The notes: generated by a model from the letters alone, not told the origin. DNA of 64,000 nucleotides from Rhodopirellula baltica (GCA_002901265.1 PPHI01000074.1:62001-126000), one strand, 5' to 3'. Shown: positions 1 through 8,885, counted from the first letter of the stretch. Numbers and translations: made by a program.

Positions 1-312
1 ATTAGGTGAACACCTTGAGCGTTCACCAGGGTGAACGTCGCGTTTAAGTCGCAAACGCTAATCGGTGTCCAACGGCAAACCGGAGCCCGTTGGCTGGCAG
101 GTGGGGGTGGGTGCGGCTAAATGGGGGCCGCAGGTGGGATACCCGGAGTATAGTCGGTTGCCAAGAATCTGGCGACCTTGATGATCGACAAAGCCAAAAA
201 CGGATTGCTTAATCGTCGCGGTTGCTATCAACCGTTCATCGTCCGATTTGGGGGCGACTGACGTTCTCTTGGTGCGTCTGCCGTCGTTCGCTCATGCCCG
301 GACGAGTCAGCA
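1..312. other. Non-coding left edge with small inverted repeats
   Basis: I see no convincing gene here. Three short inverted repeats are visible. GGTGAAC (5-11) pairs with GTTCACC (21-27), and a further GGTGAAC copy follows at about 30-36. GCGTTT (41-46) pairs with AAACGC (53-58). CGGTTG (219-224) pairs with CAACCG (229-234) around a CTAT loop. The last lies downstream of the minus-strand SDR gene and could help end its transcript, but no clear U-tract follows on that strand. Confidence 0.4.
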
Positions 313-1140
313 CTATTTTCCCTTGGTGAATTTCAGCAGCAGCCAGTCACCGAGTTTGGGAATGCCATTGCCGATCGTGATCAGCAGACGCATGTATCCC
401 GGCAAAACCAAATCGGGCAGGCGTTGCGTCGCGACTTTAAAGACGGCGTCCGCAACACGTTCGGGATCCAGACCTTTGAAATTCGTTCCGCCACCTGGCG
501 CCGCGGCACTCGCAGGCAGTGCCCCACCCGTCCGTTCCGAATAGCGTTGTCCAGCGTCAGCACGACGGATCGGTCCGGGGCTGACCAAGCCGACATGGAT
601 TCCTTGATCACGAAGTTCTAAACGCATTTGCTGGGTCAGTCCCGAGAGCGCGTGTTTGGCGGCGTTGTAACCACCGAGGTAGCGGGCGCCGACTTTTCCA
701 GCTAGCGATCCGATGTTGACGATCGCGCCGCCGGATTCACCGAGCAGCGGTTGCATCGCCTGTGTGCAAACCAAAGTGCTGATCACATTCGCATCGATCA
801 ACTCACGCAATCGATTGGCGTCCAATTCCATCGTCAAGCCACGATCGCTTGCGCCGACACAATTGACGAGCACATCCAATCGTCCCCAACTGTTGGTCAA
901 GGCGTCTCGAATCGCCGCGCAATCATCGGGACGTGTCACGTCACCCATGCACCACATCACAGCGTCGTTGTCATCGCTAATGCTGTTCCCAGCAGCACGC
1001 AGCCGATCGTTGTCACGGCCGACGAGCATGACCCGATAACCGCGTTGGTGAAACACGGTCGCAATGACGAGCCCCAGTCCGGCGGAAGCACCGGTGACCA
1101 TCGCGACCGGTTTGACAGGCTTGATCGATGTGTTTGTCAT
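313..1140 (-). CDS. Short-chain dehydrogenase/reductase (SDR)
   Basis: A classical SDR of 275 residues, expected to be a cytoplasmic NAD(P)-dependent oxidoreductase of unknown substrate. The nucleotide-binding motif TGASAGLG lies at residues 16-23, NCVG (the NNAG position) at 93-96, and the catalytic Ser145, Tyr158 and Lys162 are all present. The tail after about residue 235 is hydrophobic and basic and may lie against the membrane. It is divergent from pyruvate kinase across about 240 bp, so the two probably have separate promoters there. The family is certain; the reaction cannot be read from sequence. Confidence 0.9.
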   Translation of the reverse strand: MTNTSIKPVKPVAMVTGASAGLGLVIATVFHQRGYRVMLVGRDNDRLRAAGNSISDDNDAVMWCMGDVTRPDDCAAIRDALTNSWGRLDVLVNCVGASDRGLTMELDANRLRELIDANVISTLVCTQAMQPLLGESGGAIVNIGSLAGKVGARYLGGYNAAKHALSGLTQQMRLELRDQGIHVGLVSPGPIRRADAGQRYSERTGGALPASAAAPGGGTNFKGLDPERVADAVFKVATQRLPDLVLPGYMRLLITIGNGIPKLGDWLLLKFTKGK

Positions 1141-1382
1141 GAAAGATGAGGATGCGGTGAAGGGCGGGGGAGAGAGGCAGTGCAGGGTGGGTTGGAAAAT
1201 AACTCAGGCGTGCGGCAAGGATGTTGGGGAGCCACGAAAGCATGTCAGCTACCCTCTACGCCAACAACCGTGGCGATCAAGTTTCCGTCGTCGACTGGCG
1301 CGGTGGGTGACGATTGCGAAATGTGATGCTCAAGGTAAAACTTGCAGCGATCACTTGTCTATTCCCACTGGAAACTTGAAAG

Positions 1383-2810
1383 ATGGCGCGGCCCGCGATT
1401 CACCAATCCTGTACCAAGATCGTTGCAACTGTCGGACCTGCATGCGACACCCCCGAACGATTGGCCGAACTGATTAGAGCCGGTGTGGATGTTTTCCGAA
1501 TTAACACCGCGCACGGCAAGATCCCTGACCACGAACAAAAACTGCATGCGATCCGCAAAGCGTCGGAAATGGTTGGCAGTCCCGCAGGGGTACTGTTGGA
1601 CCTCGCCGGACCGAAGATCCGATTGGGTGAATTGCTTTCCGAACCGTTACAGCTGGATGTCGGGGCAGAGTTGACCTTTATTCGTGAAGGCGAACCAGAG
1701 AACGAATTCGAAGTCACGGCAAACTATCCCAAGCTGATTGCGGAATTAGAACCTGGCAACACGGTGATGTTGGCCGACGGCATGGTGGCGTTGGTTGTCG
1801 AATCGGTCACCGAGAATCGCGCGGTCTGCCGTGTGACTGCTGCCGGTGAAGTTCGTAGCCGACAAGGAATCAACCTTCCGGGCGTCAAGCTTTCTGTGTC
1901 GAGCTTGCAACGCAACGACATCAGCAACGCGATGTGGGCTGCCGAAAACGGAATCGACTTCATCAGTTTGTCGTTTGTTCGCAGCGCCGAAGATGTTTAT
2001 TCGTTGAAGAATCTGTTGCAGGCTCATGAAAGTGAAGCCTTTGTGATCGCCAAAATCGAAAAACCTGAAGCGCTTGAGCAGCTTGAAGAAATCGTCGATG
2101 CGGCCGACGGCATCATGGTCGCTCGGGGGGATTTGGGTGTCGAAATCGATGTCGCCGAAACCCCGATGGCGCAGAAACGAATCATCCAGGTCTGCAAAGA
2201 GAAGGTGAAACCTGTGATCGTCGCGACGCAGATGTTGGAGTCGATGCACCACAATTCGACACCAACACGGGCCGAAGCAAGTGACGTCGCCAATGCGATC
2301 TTGGACGGTGCAGATGCTTGTATGCTGAGTGGCGAAACCGCAGTCGGCGATCACCCCGTGAAGGCGGTCGAAGTGATGAGCCGAATCATGCGAGTGACGG
2401 AAAGCAACTTGGTGCACGAAATCAATCACTCAGTCAGCCACTGCGTGCATCCGATCACGACTGCGGTGACGAACGCGGCAATCAGTATTGCCGAAGCGAT
2501 TGACGCGGCGATGATTATTATCGCTACACGGTCGGGCGGGACCGCTTGGGTGAAAAGCAAATCACGTAGCTCGATTCCGACCCTCGGTGTCAGTGATTGC
2601 CCGGCAACCCTGCGACGGATCCAATTGTTTTGGGGGATCCGGCCCGTCGGTATCGAAAAGATGGCCAGCCCAGCCGACATTCGCGCACAGATCTGCAAAT
2701 GGGGCAAGGAGCATGGTCAGCTGAAAAAAGGTGACCGAATCGTCTTCGTCACCGGCAGCGGTGTCGTCGAGAAAGCGCACAACTCGGTTGTTGTTCACTC
2801 TGTCGAGTAA
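1383..2810 (+). CDS. pyk: Pyruvate kinase
   Basis: A 475-residue pyruvate kinase that converts phosphoenolpyruvate and ADP to pyruvate and ATP, the last step of glycolysis. The N-terminal TKIVATVGPAC, the substrate-site segment LLDLAGPKIR, the catalytic block IMVARGDLGVEI and KPVIVATQMLESM are all visible. The C-terminal regulatory domain is full length, with FVTGSGV near the end. The segment FRINTAHG differs from the more usual FRLNFSHG, a minor variant. The start ATG is at 1383 and the upstream space is shared with the divergent SDR gene. It converges on the DUF1559 gene with only 34 bp between stops. Confidence 0.97.
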   Translation: MARPAIHQSCTKIVATVGPACDTPERLAELIRAGVDVFRINTAHGKIPDHEQKLHAIRKASEMVGSPAGVLLDLAGPKIRLGELLSEPLQLDVGAELTFIREGEPENEFEVTANYPKLIAELEPGNTVMLADGMVALVVESVTENRAVCRVTAAGEVRSRQGINLPGVKLSVSSLQRNDISNAMWAAENGIDFISLSFVRSAEDVYSLKNLLQAHESEAFVIAKIEKPEALEQLEEIVDAADGIMVARGDLGVEIDVAETPMAQKRIIQVCKEKVKPVIVATQMLESMHHNSTPTRAEASDVANAILDGADACMLSGETAVGDHPVKAVEVMSRIMRVTESNLVHEINHSVSHCVHPITTAVTNAAISIAEAIDAAMIIIATRSGGTAWVKSKSRSSIPTLGVSDCPATLRRIQLFWGIRPVGIEKMASPADIRAQICKWGKEHGQLKKGDRIVFVTGSGVVEKAHNSVVVHSVE

Positions 2811-2832
2811 CATCGCCGCTTTGCAAGTTCGG

Positions 2833-2859
2833 CAAGAGACGACTCTATTCCCTCTCTTG
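2833..2859. terminator. Possible bidirectional terminator hairpin between pyk and the pseudopilin operon
   Basis: CAAGAGA (2833-2839) pairs with TCTCTTG (2853-2859) around a 13-nt loop, in the gap between the convergent ends of pyk and the DUF1559 gene. The minus-strand stop lies in the loop. No strong T-tract follows, so the call rests on position and a 7-bp stem only. Confidence 0.35.
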
Positions 2860-3684
2860 TAACAGTTGATTGTCGGATCGATTCCCCATGTATTGATAGA
2901 TTTGGGGATCGATTCCGTGGGACAAGAAAACAACCGCCCCATCGGCCAAAGCGAAATTTGCGCCGCCGGTGTGAGGACTGTTGAATCCGCCGACATCATT
3001 GGCCGTTAACTCTTGATCAAGATAATCTTGCAAAGAGATCGCTTCGAAGTGATCCGTGTTGCGTAACGTGGCTCGTGTGCCGCTCATCCAACCTAAGCCA
3101 TCATGATCGCCGAGCGTTTCGCCGAGCAAGATTGTGTTGGTCGTGCCATCGGTGATCTCCGAAAATTGCGTGGCACTGTTGAGATAGAAAACGCCCGTGT
3201 TGTCGGTATCGATCGGTGCCTCGACGTCATTGTGGCAGCCAGCATAGTTGCTGGTTGCGACGGCTTCGTTGCCAAAATCGCGTAACCGATATCCGTTCGA
3301 TGGGCAGAGGAATGTCGCGATGCGATAGTTGCGGACTTCTGCGTTCGCTTCGTCGTACACGCTTTTGTCAAAATCAATCTTGCCGTAAGCGGTTTGTTGC
3401 TCGATGTAGGGCAAAACCTGCGTCATCCAGCCGATGTGTTTACCGCCGTTAATCTCGCTGCGGATTGGGCCGCTGTCGTCGGTGACCCCATTAGGAAGGT
3501 GGTCCATCGCAAACTCAAAGTGATGGGCGGCCAAGGTCACCTGCACCAAGTTATTTGAACAGGACATCCGTCGCGCGGCTTCGCGAGCCGCTTGGACTGC
3601 GGGCAGTAACAGTCCGATCAGTATTCCGATGATCGCGATCACGACCAACAATTCGACCAAGGTAAATGCGTTACGTTTCATCAT
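2845..3684 (-). CDS. DUF1559 type II secretion-like major pseudopilin
   Basis: A 279-residue member of the DUF1559 family, highly expanded in planctomycetes. The N-terminus has a prepilin cleavage/methylation motif, AFTLVELLVVIAIIG, with Phe as the mature first residue and Glu5, followed by an amphipathic helix carrying PAVQAAREAARR. The C-terminal family signature GGANFALADGAV is present. It should be cleaved by a prepilin peptidase, which is not in this window, and assembled into a pseudopilus. Two Met codons open the gene (3684 and 3681). It overlaps the end of the GspK-like gene and is the last gene of the operon, in the place a GspG/H-type pilin would occupy. Confidence 0.9.
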   Translation of the reverse strand: MMKRNAFTLVELLVVIAIIGILIGLLLPAVQAAREAARRMSCSNNLVQVTLAAHHFEFAMDHLPNGVTDDSGPIRSEINGGKHIGWMTQVLPYIEQQTAYGKIDFDKSVYDEANAEVRNYRIATFLCPSNGYRLRDFGNEAVATSNYAGCHNDVEAPIDTDNTGVFYLNSATQFSEITDGTTNTILLGETLGDHDGLGWMSGTRATLRNTDHFEAISLQDYLDQELTANDVGGFNSPHTGGANFALADGAVVFLSHGIDPQIYQYMGNRSDNQLLQERE

Positions 3685-4066
3685 TGGGACTCAGTTGAAA
3701 ATGATAGGACTGTGTGGTGATGTTCGGGAATATGCCCAGCGTTGCGGACACATTGATCGTCATTGATTCGTCAATCTCGATCTGCACAGTGGCTGGTAAC
3801 TTGCGGCCAAAAAATTCGAGTTCTGTTGTCCAGGTTTCGGAACGGTATTCGGAGTCATTCCGCGATTTCCGGGCGGCGCGTGCGACTGCGGCATCAAGAA
3901 AACGTTCGGTTTGCAACATCTGGTGTCGAAGCTTCGTTTCATGGCGTGAGCGATTGGCCGACATCAGCATGCTCATACACAGTGATGTGACCACTGCCAT
4001 GCACGCCAAGACCATCACGGTAATCGTCCCACGACGGGATCGATTTTCGCTGTTGTTTTGATTCAT
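3671..4066 (-). CDS. GspK/PilX-like minor pseudopilin
   Basis: A protein of about 131 residues starting at the ATG at 4066, which overlaps the upstream stop by 4 bp (ATGA). An in-frame extension further upstream is only the shadow of the GspJ-like gene. Basic residues (RSRRG) are followed by the hydrophobic segment TITVMVLACMAVVTSLC. There is no Glu5, which is the pattern of GspK/PilX-type minor pilins. A helical part and a short beta-rich part follow. Its place after GspI- and GspJ-like genes matches the canonical I-J-K order. True GspK proteins are larger, so this is a reduced version at best. The assignment is by context. Confidence 0.6.
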   Translation of the reverse strand: MNQNNSENRSRRGTITVMVLACMAVVTSLCMSMLMSANRSRHETKLRHQMLQTERFLDAAVARAARKSRNDSEYRSETWTTELEFFGRKLPATVQIEIDESMTINVSATLGIFPNITTQSYHFQLSPNDET

Positions 4067-4593
4067 GAGTCCAGCTCCTGGTTGAGGTAGCGAACTCGAA
4101 TTCCGCATGTCGCACGGAACGATCGCCAAACCGGCGTTTGAGAGACGGCAAAGGGTGTCACGGTCGTGATGTCCAGACCGACTTCGTTGTTCGTGATGTC
4201 CCAATCGAAATGAGAGTGACGTGGGATCCGCCAGCGGAACTGTTCACTTGCCACAACCTGTTCGTCACGCAGTTGTGCGAACTTGATGGTTTGTTCATCA
4301 ACGGCGTACTCGACCGTACTGCCATCGACCAGATGCAGTCGCAAACTCGTGGTGTCGTTCGATTCGTCGGTGGAGATCACCCGGTCGCATTCGTGAATGT
4401 GACGACGCAGTTGCGATGCCAAGTTGAAATACGTTTGGTCGTCAGTGAGACGCCGGTGATTGGTGCTCGACCAACGAAATGCTTGGTGGACTGTTCCGAC
4501 GGTGATCGTCGTGATCACCGAACAGAGCGAGACCGCAATCATCAATTCACGAAGTGTGAACCCGCCTTGTCGCCGCCGTTTGTGTCGCATCAT
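4063..4593 (-). CDS. GspJ-like minor pseudopilin
   Basis: A 176-residue protein with an N-terminal prepilin motif, GGFTLRELMIAVSL, a transmembrane helix to about residue 32 and a mostly beta C-terminal half. The cleavage-site Gly, Phe+1 and Glu+5 are present, although Arg at +4 is unusual. Length and position after the GspI-like gene fit GspJ. It overlaps both neighbours by 4 bp, indicating translational coupling. It probably forms the pseudopilus tip with the adjacent I- and K-like proteins. Confidence 0.7.
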   Translation of the reverse strand: MMRHKRRRQGGFTLRELMIAVSLCSVITTITVGTVHQAFRWSSTNHRRLTDDQTYFNLASQLRRHIHECDRVISTDESNDTTSLRLHLVDGSTVEYAVDEQTIKFAQLRDEQVVASEQFRWRIPRHSHFDWDITNNEVGLDITTVTPFAVSQTPVWRSFRATCGIRVRYLNQELDS

Positions 4594-5015
4594 GATTCCT
4601 CCGGCGTTTCGGGGGACGGGTTAGCTGTGATCCAGCCAACTAATTTGACGGGCGGCGGATTTCCGATTCGCTGCCAGTTGAGTTTCAGTTCCAATCGTCG
4701 TTCGTCATCGACGACGATCACTTTGCCCTGGAGGGTTGCGCCGGGAAGCCTGCTTGATAATTCACTTCGAACAGTTAGTGATTCCAATGCCTCGGAGCGT
4801 TGATCGTCATCCAGCACGATCAATCGATCGAGCATGGCGGACAGTTCGTCGGTGGCGAGCTGGTACTGAGTGGTTTCTTTCCAAGTTCTTGCCGAACGCA
4901 GCGCCATCGGTGCAAACACGCCGAGCGTTGCGACAGCCAGCCCCATCGCGACGAGAGCTTCTAAAACGGTGAAGCCATCGCGCCGTTGCTTGTTTGGGTT
5001 GGTTGGTGATTTCAT
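4590..5015 (-). CDS. GspI-like minor pseudopilin
   Basis: A 141-residue protein with a short basic leader and the prepilin motif DGFTVLEALVAMGLA (Gly/Phe cleavage site, Glu+5), a single hydrophobic helix and a short soluble domain. This resembles GspI (GFTLLEVLVA). The ATG at 5015 overlaps the stop of the preceding GspF-like gene by a single base and its end overlaps the GspJ-like gene by 4 bp. The assignment to I rather than H or another class is an inference from gene order. Confidence 0.7.
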   Translation of the reverse strand: MKSPTNPNKQRRDGFTVLEALVAMGLAVATLGVFAPMALRSARTWKETTQYQLATDELSAMLDRLIVLDDDQRSEALESLTVRSELSSRLPGATLQGKVIVVDDERRLELKLNWQRIGNPPPVKLVGWITANPSPETPEES

Positions 5016-6070
5016 TAGAGAGTCACCATTGAAGTGAGTGACATAAAGATCGCCAAGACACTGACGATGACGGGTACGGCAACAAAAAAGACTGGCAGGT
5101 ACTGCAGCACGCCGATGATTCGATCACGCCGAAACGCCGTCCGTGTTTTCTTTTGATTTGCCAACTGAATGAGCGTCCAAGAAAGCACGCCAGAGTCGCT
5201 GATTTGTGACAGATGTTGTGCTTCGGACGGGGCGATCAGGCGGTGTCGCGCGAGCGAATGCCAGAGTTCTGCGTCGTCCGATGACTGGTTGCGCACGCGG
5301 AGCAGTTTTGCGCGGATCGTGCGGTTCGGATGATGTTGTGCCGCCGATGTCATTGTTTTGGCGAGCGACAGTTGAAAACCAATCGGAAAGGCAAACAGTT
5401 TTAGCAATGCCGCGTGTTCGTCGGCGGAGTAATGAAACAGACGACGAACGATTGGACGACTTTTCAGAAATTGCCGGACGTCTTCGAAGAGAAGCGAGAA
5501 AACAAATCCCATTGTCAGAAAAATGGCGAGTTGCCAAATGCCTGAAAGACCATTGATCAGCCAGTCCAACCACATCAACGCGGCGGGAGGTCTGATTTCA
5601 AGTTCTTCAACGATTTGCCGTAACGTCGGCAGGATGAATGTTCCCAAAAACAACAGGATCATCATCGCAATGAACAGCATCAAGATTGCGTAGCCGATCG
5701 AATGAATGATTCGTGGACGACTACGTTCGACGAGTGGATGGTGATCGTGGTCGATCAAGAATTTCAACGCTTGTTCATTCGAAGCGACGTCGGCGCCACA
5801 TCGGATCAGCAATGTGTCGTCTTCGCTTATGACACCAGGCGTATGGGAAAGCGCTGAGCCCAGCGGGCTGTCCGCTTTTAGCCACATCGACAAGCGTTTG
5901 AGTTTGTTTTCGTAGTGCCCCGGATGTTCCAACGCCATGTTTTCGATCAGCGTTGCGGGCGGTACAGCGCGGTTGTACGCAACCCACAGCAACCGCAAAA
6001 GTGATCGTTGTTTAGTGGCGACCGGATCGTCGATGAGACCGCTCGGCAGCAAGCGTCGTTTCCCTTTCAT
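5015..6070 (-). CDS. GspF/PilC-like inner-membrane platform protein (third copy)
   Basis: A type II secretion F-family protein of about 351 residues from the ATG at 6070. The frame stays open to 6157, but the upstream Mets lie inside the neighbouring gene. A cytoplasmic helical domain is followed by two membrane segments (around LMLFIAMMILLFLGTFILP and a second about 50 residues on), a second cytoplasmic domain and a final C-terminal membrane helix (VVFFVAVPVIVSVLAIFM-like). This is the canonical GspF architecture. It is the third of three consecutive F-family genes and is followed at once by the minor pseudopilins. A GspF normally bridges the ATPase GspE to the pilins; no GspE is encoded here. 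Confidence 0.8.
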   Translation of the reverse strand: MKGKRRLLPSGLIDDPVATKQRSLLRLLWVAYNRAVPPATLIENMALEHPGHYENKLKRLSMWLKADSPLGSALSHTPGVISEDDTLLIRCGADVASNEQALKFLIDHDHHPLVERSRPRIIHSIGYAILMLFIAMMILLFLGTFILPTLRQIVEELEIRPPAALMWLDWLINGLSGIWQLAIFLTMGFVFSLLFEDVRQFLKSRPIVRRLFHYSADEHAALLKLFAFPIGFQLSLAKTMTSAAQHHPNRTIRAKLLRVRNQSSDDAELWHSLARHRLIAPSEAQHLSQISDSGVLSWTLIQLANQKKTRTAFRRDRIIGVLQYLPVFFVAVPVIVSVLAIFMSLTSMVTL

Positions 6071-6083
6071 TTCGACTTCAACC

Positions 6084-7130
6084 TCAGGACAACGCACTGA
6101 TAAGGGACACCAAAGGCAGAAACATCGCGATGACGGTGAAGCCGACAAAGAATGCAATACCGACGATCGTTAGTACGCCGAACGCCAGTGTCAGCAGGCT
6201 GGACTGCGTCACGGCAAGTTCTTGGTAGTTGTCAGAAAGTGTTCGCAACAATGTCGTGTCACGATTCGCCAGTTCTAAACCGCCACCCATCTCGATCGCC
6301 AAGGCGAAGTTGGGTGGTAGCCCTTCGAATTGACGGGAGGTGAGTTTCAATTGGGACGGAGGAACACTCGCTGCCTGATACGCAATTGCGCGAAGGCTAT
6401 GTCGAAGCCCCGGATGTGCAACGCAGTCGCTGACAATACGAATCGCTTCTTCAAACGGCACCCCTTCGTCAAACAGTTCGGCAAGCTGAATTGCAAGTCG
6501 AGCCAGTTCGTGTCGATCAGGAATGTCATTCCAATTTGAAAATGAAACCAGTTGAGACTGTGTGAGTCCATGTTTCAGGCCCGCGATGGCGGCGACGCTT
6601 GAGATCACGACCAGAATCCCAAGTCCAATGGCGTACGCTGGGTGCGCCGAAACAAAGCCGGAAACGGAAATCACGAAACGAGTAATTGGCGGGAGTTGCA
6701 AGTCGAACTCTAGAAACATGTCTTCAAAGTTCGGCACAATGAAGTACAGAACTGCAATCCCGATCAACATTGCAAACGTCGCAACCGCGATCGGGTAAGC
6801 GAGGTGCTGCATCCGACGATGCGTTGTCGTGGATTGGTAGGCCGTCTGTTCCAGGATCAGCGTGGTCGCGTCGGCTGAGGCTGATTTGGAACGAAGCGTC
6901 AACAGCCAATACAGGTTCGGAAAACGTTGGACCAGTTCGGCTGGCGAACACTGTCGGTCGAGTGCTGCAGACAATGATTTCAAACGCCGTCGGATCGACT
7001 GGTCGGGGATCGTGGATGCGATTTGATCCAGCCGCTGTGCCCACGCCGGGTCACTGTTGATAATTTCTGTGATTCGACCGAGCAGCGATGAAGTGGCTGT
7101 TGGCGATTCTCCGTGAACGGACGAACTCAT
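6084..7130 (-). CDS. GspF/PilC-like inner-membrane platform protein (second copy)
   Basis: A 348-residue F-family protein: cytoplasmic domain to about residue 105, membrane helices at roughly 112-134 and 155-182, a second cytoplasmic domain with the F-type stretch LAIQLAELFDEGVPFEEAI, and a C-terminal helix at about 315-345. FALAIEMGGGLELA matches the conserved GspF region before the last helix. Its start overlaps the end of the first F copy by 4 bp. Divergence from the other two copies is large, so this is not a recent duplication. It may form hetero-oligomers with its neighbours (inference). Confidence 0.82.
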   Translation of the reverse strand: MSSSVHGESPTATSSLLGRITEIINSDPAWAQRLDQIASTIPDQSIRRRLKSLSAALDRQCSPAELVQRFPNLYWLLTLRSKSASADATTLILEQTAYQSTTTHRRMQHLAYPIAVATFAMLIGIAVLYFIVPNFEDMFLEFDLQLPPITRFVISVSGFVSAHPAYAIGLGILVVISSVAAIAGLKHGLTQSQLVSFSNWNDIPDRHELARLAIQLAELFDEGVPFEEAIRIVSDCVAHPGLRHSLRAIAYQAASVPPSQLKLTSRQFEGLPPNFALAIEMGGGLELANRDTTLLRTLSDNYQELAVTQSSLLTLAFGVLTIVGIAFFVGFTVIAMFLPLVSLISALS

Positions 7131-8088
7131 CGGGAAACCTCCGACAACTCTTTTGTTGGGGCCGAGAGCTGCAAAATCTCGAGCGGGACGTCGGTCAACG
7201 AGTAGAACGATTGTGTCCAGGGGATAAACAGCAGCAAACTGACGCCAAGCACGATCAAAGCAGAGAGTGTCATCCCAAGGAGTTTTGGGAAACGCGGCAG
7301 TGTGGCTTCGCGTGTGTACTGTGCCAGGAATCCGTAAAGCTTGGCCATGTGGGTCACGCTTTCGAATTTGTTAACCGAATCGTTTGTCAGGCCAGCGTTT
7401 TCGCGTTTGGTTTCGGTCAGCTGACTCGCGAGTTCTTGATCGACACCAGAATCGATCAACGCCAATGTCATCTGGGTATCGACCTGGCGGATGAGCAGCT
7501 GTTGATGTTGTTCCGCACCGGGCAATGTCGCGGCCAGCTGTGGCACGGCCTTTCGCCAGATCAGCCACGCCGCGGTCAGTGCTACAACGAAAAACGTTGC
7601 GATGAATGGCATCGCCGCGCCTGCTTTGGCCAGCAGCTTGGTCAGCATAGGAGGCTCGGCCTCTTCCATTGCGTATTCGGCCATCAGGCTGGGGCCGACC
7701 AACTGCAAAGGATCATGACGACCACGAACCCCAGGACTAGCATGAGCGCCGGTTCAATCGCGATGGTGCGAATCGGCAATGTGGCAGAAGCATTCGCCCG
7801 CGGCCGAATGGCCATCGCTTCGAACACGGCGGCCGGGTTGCGTGTGGCCAGCAATGCTTCGGCGAATGGCCGATAGCCTTCCGGGAGCTCAACCTCACGG
7901 AGCAGAGTTTCCGGCAGGGTATCGCGGCCGGAAAAGATCTCGAGCCGCGAGTTGATCTCCCGAAGGGCGTCGATCGGGTTCTCGCCAAGCCCCGGATCGA
8001 GCTCAATCCCAAGCTGGATCACTTCGATCGCTTGCCGGTTGAGCGAGATCAGGCGATCAGCTGGAAAATCAGACATGTTAGAACGCAT
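7127..8088 (-). CDS. GspF-like platform protein (first copy), split by a one-base frameshift
   Basis: Two overlapping frames together encode one F-family protein. The N-terminal part (8088 to about 7684, 134 residues) is a cytoplasmic domain ending inside its first membrane helix (ALMLVLGFVVVMIL). The C-terminal part (7127-7708) resumes with LQLVGPSLMAEYA, the expected next segment, followed by a helix, the second cytoplasmic domain and the last helix (LIVLGVSLLLFIPWTQ). The switch needs one extra base at the run at 7707-7709. With it the protein is 320 residues, similar to the next two genes. No slippery heptamer is visible. An alternative start is the ATG at 8076. It is the first gene of the operon. 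Confidence 0.75.
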
Positions 8089-8172
8089 TGGGTGTGGTGC
8101 GGCATTTCAGTCGAAAAGCGACGCAACACTGATGCGCGAGCGGTACGCATTTATCTAAACACGCCCGCAAAT

Positions 8173-8223
8173 ATTCTGTCCCTGCAACGATTCTTCCCGT
8201 ACAGCGATTCTGCCCCTACAACG
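8173..8223. repeat. Three tandem imperfect 17-bp repeats upstream of the pseudopilin operon
   Basis: Three back-to-back 17-bp copies lie at 8173-8189, 8190-8206 and 8207-8223, each of the form ATTCTnCCCnTnCAnCG. Copies one and three differ at two positions and the middle copy is the most divergent. They sit in the 152-bp gap between the first gspF-like gene and thpR, both on the minus strand, so they could be part of the operon's upstream region or a spacer repeat. No function is evident from sequence. Confidence 0.8.
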
Positions 8224-8240
8224 TTGTCTCGCGTGGGGGG

Positions 8241-8813
8241 CTAGGCGAGGTCGATTGTGTCCATGACTTGATAGGTAGGGCCTTGCTTGTCCAAAAAGCT
8301 AGCCATCAGGTTGACCTCATCAACGACCATGTCGCCCAGGTGGGTGTCGCTGTACTGCTGCATTGCTTCGGACAACTCCTCGCTGACTAGACCGCCTTTG
8401 CTGCGAGCTCGGCCAAGTGTCAGGTGGGGGCGGTAGTCACGTGGCTCGGGTTTGAACCCTAGATCAGCGAGTTTCAGTTCCAGTTCGCCAACCATTTTGA
8501 CCAACAACCCGCTAGGGTCTTCGATGCCCGCGTAAAGCACTCGTGGTTTGTCGAGGTTGGGAAATCCGCCGGTCCCGGTGAAGTGCAACTCGAACGGTTC
8601 GATGTGGCTGGTGACGCTGCGAATCGCGGTGCAGACATCGAACACTTCGACGTTGTCGACTTCGCCCAGAAATTTCAGTGTGAGGTGCAGGTTGTCGAGC
8701 GGCACCCATTTGATTCCACTGTCGACCGGCTTTAGCGCCTTGATGATCTTCGTCGCCGCGGAAGTAATGCCGGGAGTGATGGGGATGGAGATAAAACTTC
8801 GGATCGTTTGCAT
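8241..8813 (-). CDS. thpR: RNA 2',3'-cyclic phosphodiesterase
   Basis: A 190-residue member of the 2H phosphoesterase superfamily (LigT/ThpR), which hydrolyses 2',3'-cyclic phosphate ends of RNA to 2'-phosphate. The two catalytic tetrapeptides are visible as HLTL at residues 43-46 and HLTL at 130-133, at the usual spacing, with RSFISIPI at the N-terminus as in the family. Length is normal. It is cytoplasmic. It stands alone upstream of the pseudopilin operon on the same strand, with about 150 bp and a tandem repeat between them. Confidence 0.9.
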   Translation of the reverse strand: MQTIRSFISIPITPGITSAATKIIKALKPVDSGIKWVPLDNLHLTLKFLGEVDNVEVFDVCTAIRSVTSHIEPFELHFTGTGGFPNLDKPRVLYAGIEDPSGLLVKMVGELELKLADLGFKPEPRDYRPHLTLGRARSKGGLVSEELSEAMQQYSDTHLGDMVVDEVNLMASFLDKQGPTYQVMDTIDLA

Positions 8814-8885
8814 AATGAGAATGAAGATTCTTGAGGATCGATGGGCCCAGTATCGACAGCCGGTTGGTTCAGAAACAGGGGGGAA

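Noticed and set aside
7684-7720. Programmed -1 frameshifting in the gspF-like gene
   Set aside because: No X XXY YYZ heptamer in the right frame and no evident downstream pseudoknot; similar missing bases elsewhere favour sequencing error.
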